The notes beneath the pieces are model-generated. The model saw nothing but the letters and a program-made list of their open reading frames with translations. It was not told where the DNA came from and did no database searches. From NCBI GenBank assembly GCA_023424865.1, contig JAFADM010000366.1, forward strand, positions 1 to 23,932: a stretch of 23,932 nt of DNA. The letters run 5' to 3'. Of this stretch, positions 16,573-22,995 are shown in pieces. The position numbers and the translations under genes are program-made. The stretch comes from Bacillota bacterium. GTDB lineage: Bacteria > Bacillota_A > Clostridia > DSM-8532. How positions within the stretch are numbered: the first letter of the stretch is position 1; each line of letters opens with the position of its first letter.

Positions 16573-16712
16573 ATGAAATTGTATGGATCAAGCTATATAA
16601 ATCAGATTATATAAATCAGGATGTATAAATCAGGTTGTATAAATCAGGATGTATAAATCAAATTGCATTGATCAAGTTATGTTAATCGAGTTGCATCGAT
16701 CAAGTTATCAGA
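16573..16712 (+). repeat. 14-bp tandem array, ten units, in the ROK gene leader
   Basis: Ten consecutive units of exactly 14 bp; nine start with ATCA/ATCG (16587-16712) and the first (16573-16586) is degenerate. Examples are ATCAGGATGTATAA at 16615 and 16643, ATCAGGTTGTATAA at 16629, and ATCGAGTTGCATCG at 16685. The two 16615/16643 units are identical. The array ends 3 bases before the AAAGGAT ribosome site of the ROK gene. Confidence 0.92.
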
Positions 16713-16727
16713 TTAAAAGGATAAAGT

Positions 16728-17849
16728 ATGAAAAAAGTAACTACCGCAGAACTTAAGAAAATAAACCGCAGCAATATCTTTAAACTTATTTATAAAGAGC
16801 GAAAAATTTCAAAACAGGATATAGCCGCCCGGCTTCAGCTAAGTATGCCGCCTGTCACACAGTGCCTGAAAGAATTGGAACAGCTCCAGCTCATTGAAAA
16901 GAATGGGCTCTTTGAATCCTCGGGTGGAAGAAAACCACAAGTAATCAGCTGTATCCTAAAAAGCCGGATAAGCATCGGTGTGGAGATTCTGAAAAATCAG
17001 ATAAGAATAGTATCGATTGATATCTACGGTAAAGTGCTGAAGGAAAACAGGCTTGATTTAGCCTACGCAAATAACACGGATTATTACAGGCAGTTGGGGG
17101 AATTCGTCAACTCCTTTATTGCATCAATGCACGTAGCCTCCAAGCGGGTATTGGGAGTTGGGATATCTGTACAGGGCCTTGTTTCATCTGACGGCAGTAC
17201 AATCACTTACAGCACCATATTGGAATGCACCGGTGCCAGTTTGGAAGACTTCTGCAAATTTATTAATTATCCGTGCAGATTAAGCCATGACGCGGAAGCG
17301 GCAGCTTACGCTGAGCTATGGTTCTCCAAAGACATCACCGACGCAATCTATCTTTCTTTGAGCAAAAACCTGGGTGGTGCAGTTGTAATTAATTCCGCTA
17401 TTTATAAAGGGCAGGGGATAGGCAGCGGACTTGTTGAGCATATGGTTATAAAACCTGGTGGACGCCCCTGTTATTGTGGGAAAAAGGGTTGCCTTGAAGC
17501 CTATTGCTCAGGGGATGCATTAGCAGGAGAAAAGCGTAGCTTGGATGATTTTTTCACCGCCTTACGTTCGGGAAAGCAAGAAGAGACCGACAGGTGGCAT
17601 GACTATCTGGACGATTTATCAACGGCCATTAATAACATGCACATGGTAATTGACTGTGACGTTATATTAGGAGGTCATATTGCTCCCTATTTGAATGAAA
17701 GCGATTTTGATGAATTGCTTACACTTGCACATGAAAAATGCTCCTTTCAGGAGAAGAGGCATTACATTCATATAGGTAAGTGTACACATGCCGTAATCGC
17801 CACCGGCGCAGCGCTTTTGTTTGTCAGCGATTTTTTGGATTCTATTTAA
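16728..17849 (+). CDS. ROK-family transcriptional repressor (XylR/NagC type)
   Basis: 373 residues. An N-terminal winged helix-turn-helix at about 10-70 (SNIFKLIYKERKISKQDIAARLQLS, then the GLFESSGGRKP wing) precedes an ROK sugar-binding domain. Visible there are VGISVQGLVSSDG, HDAEAAAYAELWF, LSKNLGGAVVINSAIYKGQG and the zinc motif CYCGKKGCLEAYC with Cys248, Cys250 and Cys255. Length and the DNA-binding domain mark it as a regulator, not a sugar kinase. Ribosome site AAAAGGATAAAG before ATG. It diverges from the zinc dehydrogenase operon and converges on the sugar-acid operon, so it probably represses one or both when the cognate sugar is absent. The inducer is unknown. Confidence 0.93.
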   Translation: MKKVTTAELKKINRSNIFKLIYKERKISKQDIAARLQLSMPPVTQCLKELEQLQLIEKNGLFESSGGRKPQVISCILKSRISIGVEILKNQIRIVSIDIYGKVLKENRLDLAYANNTDYYRQLGEFVNSFIASMHVASKRVLGVGISVQGLVSSDGSTITYSTILECTGASLEDFCKFINYPCRLSHDAEAAAYAELWFSKDITDAIYLSLSKNLGGAVVINSAIYKGQGIGSGLVEHMVIKPGGRPCYCGKKGCLEAYCSGDALAGEKRSLDDFFTALRSGKQEETDRWHDYLDDLSTAINNMHMVIDCDVILGGHIAPYLNESDFDELLTLAHEKCSFQEKRHYIHIGKCTHAVIATGAALLFVSDFLDSI

Positions 17850-17852
17850 CAT

Positions 17853-17885
17853 ATATGAAATTACCATAAATTACAAATTTCATAT
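17853..17885. repeat. 10-bp perfect inverted repeat after the ROK gene
   Basis: ATATGAAATT (17853-17862) and AATTTCATAT (17876-17885) are separated by 13 bases, starting 4 bases after the ROK stop. The stem is AT-rich with no T run, so it is a weak terminator at best; it could be a protein-binding dyad. The rest of the spacer to 18046 shows no gene. Confidence 0.45.
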
Positions 17886-18046
17886 CGACATATGCAGTGC
17901 AGGCACAGCAGCAAAGATTTCTGACGGCTATGCTGGCCTTATCTAGCAAAGCTTATGTAATCGGGAGCGCCGTATTCCCGTCCGGGTGTTACAGGCAATA
18001 GGGACAAATGCGGGGCTATTTCTCAAGATATAACGAAGAGCACCCT

Positions 18047-18071
18047 GTTTCTGAGTGCCCTTCTCATGTTG
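18047..18071. repeat. Second copy of the convergent-junction motif
   Basis: 25 bases with 23 identical to 12319-12343, including the core AGTGCCCTTCTCATG. It sits 32 bases beyond the stop of the minus-strand DHDPS-family gene, in the convergent spacer with the ROK gene. The long pairing partner seen at copy 1 is not present here. Confidence 0.65.
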
Positions 18072-18103
18072 TGAAAGGATTGTCATTTGAGGTGGAATTT
18101 GAA

Positions 18104-19003
18104 TTACAGGCTTCTGAAGCACCGATCATACAAAATGAAAAGCTCATTCCTTTCCCAGTCATCCAACCGATAGCCCGGCTGCCGGGGTTCATCGCAGGAA
18201 ATAATACCGGCGCGCTTTAGCAGCGCCTTTTCACAGGCTATATAAAATTCGAGGGATTGATCCTCAAACCAGATAAGAGGCAAGGCCCGCTCAAAACGAA
18301 GACGGGCACTTTCCAGATCTCCTGCTTCCAGATGATTGAGTATCCTGACAAATACGCCTGCGGTGCAAACCCCGGGCATTATTCCCCAGGCTCCCGACAG
18401 GAAGGCTTCCACCGCGTGGATTCCCCCGTTTCCGCTGAAGCATTTGAGGGAGCCGTCCGACTGTTGAACCAGCTGTCGGATTTTATGGGCGGGAATAGGG
18501 CATTCCACCTTTAAATAATTAAAATTATCAATTTCCCGGTGAGCTCTAATTAAAAGCTCCGAGCTCATGGCTACGCCTGTGGAGCGAGGGTTGTCCTGCA
18601 GCATGACAGGAAGCCCTACGGCTTTGGAAATGGTCTTAAAATAGGCAAGAAGGCCTTCCAGGCCGGGTGTTGAAAGGGAAGGAGGAAAGAGGATTACTCC
18701 GTTGGCTCCCGCTTCAGCGGCCCGGATCCCCAGCTCGATGCAACCGGAAATGGAGTTGTCAACAAGACCGACGAGAGTTTCCGCTCTCCTGTTAACTGCC
18801 GAAATGAAAAAGGGAATTATGTCCATCTTTTCTTTAAATGCCATCTTATGAGGTTCGCTGTTAAATGCAAACAGAGCTATGGCGCCCACGTTCTGACCCA
18901 GGGTAAACTTAATAACATTGGCAAAGCTCTTCCAGTCTACAGCGCCGCTGCTGTCAAAAGGGACGTTAACAACAGGGCATACTCCATGAAAACGATAGTC
19001 CAT
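18104..19003 (-). CDS. DHDPS/NAL-superfamily protein with altered active site
   Basis: 299 residues with the class I aldolase TIM-barrel pattern of the dihydrodipicolinate synthase/N-acetylneuraminate lyase superfamily. The Schiff-base lysine is present (Lys165 in YLKVECP). Two standard catalytic signatures differ: the GTTGE loop reads FNSE (about 47-50), and the proton-relay tyrosine of Y-N-x-P is replaced by Gln136 (LQDNPRSTG). Some family members carry a Q-D-x-P motif, so this may be a distinct functional class, not a dead copy. Ribosome site AAGGAGG 8 bases before ATG 19003; 15 bases downstream of the SDR gene, so co-transcribed. Probable role: a retro-aldol or dehydratase step on a keto-acid. 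The substrate is unknown. Confidence 0.82.
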   Translation of the reverse strand: MDYRFHGVCPVVNVPFDSSGAVDWKSFANVIKFTLGQNVGAIALFAFNSEPHKMAFKEKMDIIPFFISAVNRRAETLVGLVDNSISGCIELGIRAAEAGANGVILFPPSLSTPGLEGLLAYFKTISKAVGLPVMLQDNPRSTGVAMSSELLIRAHREIDNFNYLKVECPIPAHKIRQLVQQSDGSLKCFSGNGGIHAVEAFLSGAWGIMPGVCTAGVFVRILNHLEAGDLESARLRFERALPLIWFEDQSLEFYIACEKALLKRAGIISCDEPRQPGYRLDDWERNELFILYDRCFRSL

Positions 19004-19018
19004 GTCACTTGCCTCCTT

Positions 19019-19771
19019 CTATACCGTCATGGCCCCGTCAATGGCAAGGACGGCACCATTAATATAATCCGCTTCCGCTGAGGCCAGCATGACCACTGCA
19101 GCATTAATGTCACTGGGCTTTCCAAGACGCCCGGCAGGGATACTCTCCTTTGTCCGGGCATAATAGACTGCGTCCGATAGCACATCGTCATTAAAATCCG
19201 TATGTATGCTGCCCGGAGCCAGAATGTTTACCGTTATACCGTGAGGGGCAAGCTCAAGAGCCATGCACTTGCTGAGCATACCTATGGAGCCCTTGGAGGC
19301 GCAGTAGTGGGCACGACCTGCGGCAGCGCGCCATTGGGAGATAGAGGAAATGTTAATAATTCTTCCGTAACCCTTTGGTATCATCATCCTTGCTGCCCGC
19401 TGGCCACACAGAAAATACCCCCGTACATTGCCATTCATAATGCGTTCCCACTCCGAAGCCGGCATATCCACAAACGGATAGCGGGAGAGTATAGCGGCGT
19501 TGTTTACAAGAATATCAAGCTTTCCGTAATGCTCCGTTATAAAGCTGAACATTTTATCCACTTGTTCCTCGTTTGTTACATCGGCGCAATAGACGCTGGC
19601 GCTTCCTCCTGAGGAAATGATTTTTTTTACGGTTTCCTTTGCGGCTTCGGCATTTTTTAAGTAATTGATTACGACGTGGGCGCCTTCTTGGGCCAGGGCT
19701 TGGGCTATGCTGCTTCCAATTCCTCTTCCGGCACCAGTGACCAGAGCAATTTGCCCGTCCAGCTTATTCAT
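19019..19771 (-). CDS. SDR-family oxidoreductase (FabG-like; candidate aldose dehydrogenase)
   Basis: 250 residues. GAGRGIG at about 13-19, NNAA at 90-93, catalytic Asn115, Ser142/Ser143, Tyr156 (YCASK) and Lys160; the ending VLAIDGAMTV is normal. Two ATG codons are available, at 19777 and 19771. I chose 19771 because GGAG lies 9 bases upstream of it but only 3 bases upstream of 19777. The start overlaps the last codons of the metallo-hydrolase gene, so the two are translationally coupled. Next to a lactonase-like enzyme, a sugar-acid dehydratase and aldolases, it probably oxidises a free sugar to its lactone or a keto-deoxy acid. This is inferred from context. Confidence 0.88.
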   Translation of the reverse strand: MNKLDGQIALVTGAGRGIGSSIAQALAQEGAHVVINYLKNAEAAKETVKKIISSGGSASVYCADVTNEEQVDKMFSFITEHYGKLDILVNNAAILSRYPFVDMPASEWERIMNGNVRGYFLCGQRAARMMIPKGYGRIINISSISQWRAAAGRAHYCASKGSIGMLSKCMALELAPHGITVNILAPGSIHTDFNDDVLSDAVYYARTKESIPAGRLGKPSDINAAVVMLASAEADYINGAVLAIDGAMTV

Positions 19772-20513
19772 GTTCATTCACTCCTTCGATGTTTTCCATG
19801 CACAGCAAATCATGTCCGGTCATATAAACTCCAGGAATTGCGCGGCAAACCCCAATAATACGGGCGGATTCTTCAGGAGACTGTGAAAAACCAATTGGGC
19901 GGTCCCGTTCAATGTTTTCCTGAAGGAAAACGGCATCACCCGTAAACAGGGTTTGACCCAATTGGGTGGCTGCTTTAATCAACTGACTTCCGGCGCTGTG
20001 CCCGCCCGCAAGGTAAAGAGAGATATCCCCCAAAACGGTGTCGCCGTCCTCCGTAAGAGTCACAAAGCCCTTTGCCTTGCGTTCTTCTAAAAAGGAACGA
20101 ACCCTTTCCAGCTCATTTTTCATAGGGTTATCCTTTGAGAACAGAGCCTCCCACTCGCGTCTGTGTAAGTACACTCTGGCATTGGAAAGGAGGGGGACAC
20201 CTCCTATATGATCGTAGTGGGCATGGGTGAGTATAATATCCGTGACCCTATCGCAGGTATAGCCCCACTTTTTAAGATGCGCCGTCAGATCCCCATCTGT
20301 TCCCTCCCGTTTCCAAAAGTTTTTACCTTTCTTTGTTCGGTTTACTGCATCTATATCCGCAATACCCGTGTCGATGAGCACAACTCTGCCGTCTTTTTCA
20401 AGAAGGTAGCATAAACAGTTAATGCGGCGGGTTTTATCCGGTTCACCGTCACGAAACAGTATGGTTTCATCACAGTCTATCTGGCCGGTGGGAAAAACTT
20501 TTAAACGGTACAT
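19764..20513 (-). CDS. Metallo-beta-lactamase-fold hydrolase, probable sugar lactonase
   Basis: 249 residues with the dinuclear metal motif HxHxDH at 97-102 (THAHYDHIGG). The further ligands fit LAGGHSAGSQ (His), FTGDAVF (Asp) and MTGHDLL (His) in order. This spacing is that of the N-acyl-homoserine-lactonase-like branch, whose members open lactone rings. No signal peptide, so cytoplasmic. Ribosome site AAAGGAG 8 bases before ATG 20513. It is coupled to the downstream SDR gene, and its spacer from the dehydratase gene holds a 34-bp tandem array. In this operon a sugar-lactone substrate is more plausible than a quorum signal, since sugar dehydrogenase and sugar-acid dehydratase genes surround it. 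The specificity is inference. Confidence 0.85.
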   Translation of the reverse strand: MYRLKVFPTGQIDCDETILFRDGEPDKTRRINCLCYLLEKDGRVVLIDTGIADIDAVNRTKKGKNFWKREGTDGDLTAHLKKWGYTCDRVTDIILTHAHYDHIGGVPLLSNARVYLHRREWEALFSKDNPMKNELERVRSFLEERKAKGFVTLTEDGDTVLGDISLYLAGGHSAGSQLIKAATQLGQTLFTGDAVFLQENIERDRPIGFSQSPEESARIIGVCRAIPGVYMTGHDLLCMENIEGVNEHE

Positions 20514-20534
20514 TTTTTGTCTCCTTTATGCAAT

Positions 20535-20670
20535 AACGGTGATGTGGTATTTATACCGACTTAACCTTAACGGTAATGTGGTATTCACACTGACTCAACC
20601 TTAACGGCAATGTGGTATTCACACTGACTTAACCTTAACGGCAATGTGGTGTTCACACCGATTCAACCTT
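20535..20670. repeat. 34-bp tandem array x4 spanning the dehydratase gene 3' end
   Basis: Four units of exactly 34 bp lie at 20535-20568, 20569-20602, 20603-20636 and 20637-20670. The last unit contains the final codons and stop (20653-20655) of the minus-strand dehydratase gene. The two central units differ at only two positions. Each unit has a dyad: GGTA-TTTA-TACC in the first and GGTG-TTCA-CACC in the last, a compensated base-pair change. The array ends about 21 bases before the metallo-hydrolase start. Confidence 0.95.
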
Positions 20671-21813
20671 AAACCGCTGCTCTGTTCCAGGCCGATAGGG
20701 GTAATTTCTAATGATGGCGTCATCGATATGAATACCAAGGCCTGGGGAGGAAGGAGCCTCCAGCATACCGTCAACAAGCTTTATAGGTTCGTTGAGAAGC
20801 TCTTCGCGAAGGGGATTGGCTATCTGCTGATATTCAAAAATCAGCGCGTTGGGAATGGCGCTTAAAAGGTGAAGGTGGGCTGCAAAGGACGCTCCGGACC
20901 TAAAAACATGAGGGGCCACGGTTTTACCGTATAACGCCGCGTATTCGGCAGCGCGCTTAACCTCACCGATGCCTCCCGCGTGGGTTACATCGGGCTGAAT
21001 AATATCCACACAATTTTTGTCGATAAGCTGCTTAAATTCATAGACGGAGCAGCCGTTTTCACCTCCTGCAATGGGAAGGGGACTTTTTTCGGTGACGCTT
21101 CGATAGGCTTCAAGATCATCCGTCCTGCAGGGCTCCTCCACAAAGAACAGCTTATAGGGCGCCAACGCCTCCACAACCTGGAGGGACTGCTTTGCTGACC
21201 ATGGAAAGGGGACATAGCCCTGCCCGCAGTCGAGGGCAAGGTCGAAATCAAAGCCCAGAGCTTTTCTAAGCCCCTCGCATATTTCGCAGTCCTTCCGGGC
21301 GTCATAGCCGCCTCTTATTTTCACCGCCGTAAACCCTTTCTCCAGATATCCGGCCACCTCCTCGATAAGGTTTGGAAGCGGTTTTTCCATGCCTCCGCTG
21401 GCGTAGGCCCGGATTTTTTTGCGATACCTTCCCCCCAGAAGATTCCATACCGGAACGCCCAGGGCTTTACCCTTTATATCCCAGAGGGCGTTTTCAATGC
21501 CGCTGACAACACCCATGGCTATGCCGCGTCTTCCCCAGTTTGCGCCCAGCTTATACATTTTGCTGTAAAGTACGTCGATTTCCATGGGATCCGCATCTAT
21601 TAAGGTAGGCGTAAGAAATTTGCATATGGCGTGAGCCGCTTCCGGTATGTAATGGCCCGTTCCCATTTCGCCCAGGCCTTCGATGCCCTCGTCGGTAAAA
21701 ACCCGGACAAGGGAGGTATGCCATACCTTAACGGCACCGCCCGACCATCCCCAAGCCTCATCCGGCTTGTACTCGTAGGAAAGAAGCACCGGTTCCACTG
21801 CGGTTATTTTCAT
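20653..21813 (-). CDS. Enolase-superfamily sugar-acid dehydratase (mandelate racemase-like)
   Basis: 386 residues. The N-terminal capping domain is at about 1-125 and the barrel has the mandelate-racemase signatures: Lys165-Ile-Arg167 at the end of strand 2; metal ligands Asp195 (LALDCGQGY), Glu226 (FFVEEP) and Glu252 (AGGEN); the Asp275/His302 dyad in IIQPDVTHAGG and VAPHVFRSG. Members with this set dehydrate aldonic or aldaric acids to 2-keto-3-deoxy acids, or racemise. ATG 21813 overlaps the aldolase stop as ATGA, with AAAGGAG about 13 bases upstream, a direct coupling of dehydratase and aldolase. The C-terminal codons lie in a 34-bp tandem array. The acid substrate (galactonate, fuconate, arabinonate or similar) cannot be read from the sequence. 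Confidence 0.9.
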   Translation of the reverse strand: MKITAVEPVLLSYEYKPDEAWGWSGGAVKVWHTSLVRVFTDEGIEGLGEMGTGHYIPEAAHAICKFLTPTLIDADPMEIDVLYSKMYKLGANWGRRGIAMGVVSGIENALWDIKGKALGVPVWNLLGGRYRKKIRAYASGGMEKPLPNLIEEVAGYLEKGFTAVKIRGGYDARKDCEICEGLRKALGFDFDLALDCGQGYVPFPWSAKQSLQVVEALAPYKLFFVEEPCRTDDLEAYRSVTEKSPLPIAGGENGCSVYEFKQLIDKNCVDIIQPDVTHAGGIGEVKRAAEYAALYGKTVAPHVFRSGASFAAHLHLLSAIPNALIFEYQQIANPLREELLNEPIKLVDGMLEAPSSPGLGIHIDDAIIRNYPYRPGTEQRFKVESV

Positions 21814-22802
21814 AGGTCATCCGCTCCTTTAATTAATTCTGATACTATCTTCCGTATATTTTCCTTGTGTTCCTCATCAAGAGGCCGGCCGGGAAGCCGT
21901 TCGCCGCCCTCGTAACCCAGAGTGCGTTCATAAACAGCCTGCTTTACGGCCAGAAACAGCGGCTGTGACTCATCATAAATCTTCATTCCAATAAGAATAT
22001 TCCGGAATGCCGGCCGCATTTTCGAAAGGTCCCCGTCTCCCGCCGCCCGGTAAAAGGCCACGGCTGCCTCCGGAGCATAATTGCCTGCCGCATGGATAAA
22101 ACCGTCGACGGGGCAGCTGCCTTCCGGAATGGCAAAGCAACTTTTATGAGCTAAAGACGTTTCGCAGGAATGTACAGCGTCTACGGCAGGACCCTGCATT
22201 AATTCCCAGAATTGATTGTCATAGGCGGCGAACACTGAGAAATCCGGACGTGCCTCCTTAAGCCGGAGCATGGAATAAATATGAGGAATATCCTGCACTG
22301 TCTCTTTAATGCCCACAATGTTCCGATGCTTCATGATAAGAGCTTTTACCCACTTATCCTCCATACAAAAGCCGGTGAGTGCTGGAAAATTGTATAGAAT
22401 AATGGGAAGCCGGGTGCTGTCGGCCACATGTGAAAAAAAGGCTGAAAGCATTTCCTGAGAGTAGACTGAAAAATAGGGAGGGAGGAGCAATAAGCCGTCT
22501 ACGCCCATGCTTTCGCATTGACGAGCCATATAAAGCACATTGGCGAGGCAGGTGTCGGAAACTCCTGCCAGCACCTTTACTTTTCCGGCCGAGTATTCGG
22601 TCATTTGCGACAGAAAACGGCACTTTTCGGACAGTGTCATGACGCCGAATTCTCCGGTTGTTCCAAGATAGGCCAGTCCGTTCACGCCCCGTGCAATTAA
22701 GAAAGCTGCATGCAGCTGATTTCCCTTAATATCGATCCTTCCGCTTTTATCAAAGAGAGTGACGACAGGCGGGATCACGCCTGTGAAAATTGGTTTAGCC
22801 AT
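21810..22802 (-). CDS. DHDPS-family aldolase, probable 2-keto-3-deoxy sugar-acid aldolase
   Basis: 330 residues. Canonical signatures of the DHDPS/NAL superfamily: GTTGE at 47-51, catalytic Tyr137 in ILYNFP and Schiff-base Lys166 in VGIKE. Coupled with the dehydratase, it most likely cleaves the 2-keto-3-deoxy acid to pyruvate and an aldehyde. Start: ATG 22802 with AGAGGT 4 bases upstream. An in-frame extension to 22913 reads through the 45-bp repeats (15-residue units KTEYCSGK..LSVYG) but has only TTG as a start, so I reject it. Oddity: between MQG and VDGFIHAAGN there are about 26 extra, cysteine-containing residues (about 205-231) compared with the family pattern as I know it. The family is certain, the substrate is not. 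Confidence 0.9.
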   Translation of the reverse strand: MAKPIFTGVIPPVVTLFDKSGRIDIKGNQLHAAFLIARGVNGLAYLGTTGEFGVMTLSEKCRFLSQMTEYSAGKVKVLAGVSDTCLANVLYMARQCESMGVDGLLLLPPYFSVYSQEMLSAFFSHVADSTRLPIILYNFPALTGFCMEDKWVKALIMKHRNIVGIKETVQDIPHIYSMLRLKEARPDFSVFAAYDNQFWELMQGPAVDAVHSCETSLAHKSCFAIPEGSCPVDGFIHAAGNYAPEAAVAFYRAAGDGDLSKMRPAFRNILIGMKIYDESQPLFLAVKQAVYERTLGYEGGERLPGRPLDEEHKENIRKIVSELIKGADDL

Positions 22803-22815
22803 AGTTACCTCTATC

Positions 22816-22995
22816 CTGCCACAAACGCTCAATTTGTGTTTGCCGGAACAATATTCTGTCTTGCCATAAACGCTCAATTCCTGTTTGCCAGAACAATATT
22901 CTGTCTTGCTCAAACGCTCAATTTGTGTTTGCCATAAGCAATATTCTGTCTTGCTTTAAACGCTCAATTCCTGTTTGCCAGAACAATACTCTGTC
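22816..22995. repeat. 45-bp tandem array x4 spanning a gene 3' end and spacer
   Basis: Four units of exactly 45 bp lie at 22816-22860, 22861-22905, 22906-22950 and 22951-22995. The last includes the final ten or so codons and the stop (22964-22966) of the minus-strand glycoside hydrolase-like gene. Units 2 and 4 share AATTCCTGTTTGCC and units 1 and 3 share AATTTGTGTTTGCC, an alternating pattern. The array ends 14 bases before the aldolase start codon. Confidence 0.95.

Larger units (their letters stand above)
16356..16727. promoter_or_regulatory. Divergent control region of zinc dehydrogenase and ROK regulator
   Basis: A 372-base spacer. Minus strand: candidate promoter with -35 TTGTAT (16440-16435), a 17-base gap and -10 TATGAA (16417-16412). 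An inverted repeat TAAGTAT (16416-16422) / ATACTTA (16441-16447) brackets this promoter, a natural place for a repressor. Plus strand: a promoter ahead of the ROK gene and a long tandem array in its leader are listed separately. The operator assignment is inference. Confidence 0.4.

Noticed and set aside
16573..16712. CRISPR array
   Set aside because: Units of 14 bp are directly abutting with no unique spacers, and no cas genes are present; the 34-bp and 45-bp arrays fail for the same reason.
18008..18220. 70-codon plus-strand open frame between ROK and DHDPS-family genes
   Set aside because: It overlaps the 3' end of the DHDPS-family gene and contains the repeated junction motif; no ribosome site.
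22803..22913. N-terminal extension of the aldolase through the 45-bp repeats
   Set aside because: It would need a TTG start with no ribosome site; ATG 22802 has AGAGGT at good spacing and begins at the family's normal N-terminus.
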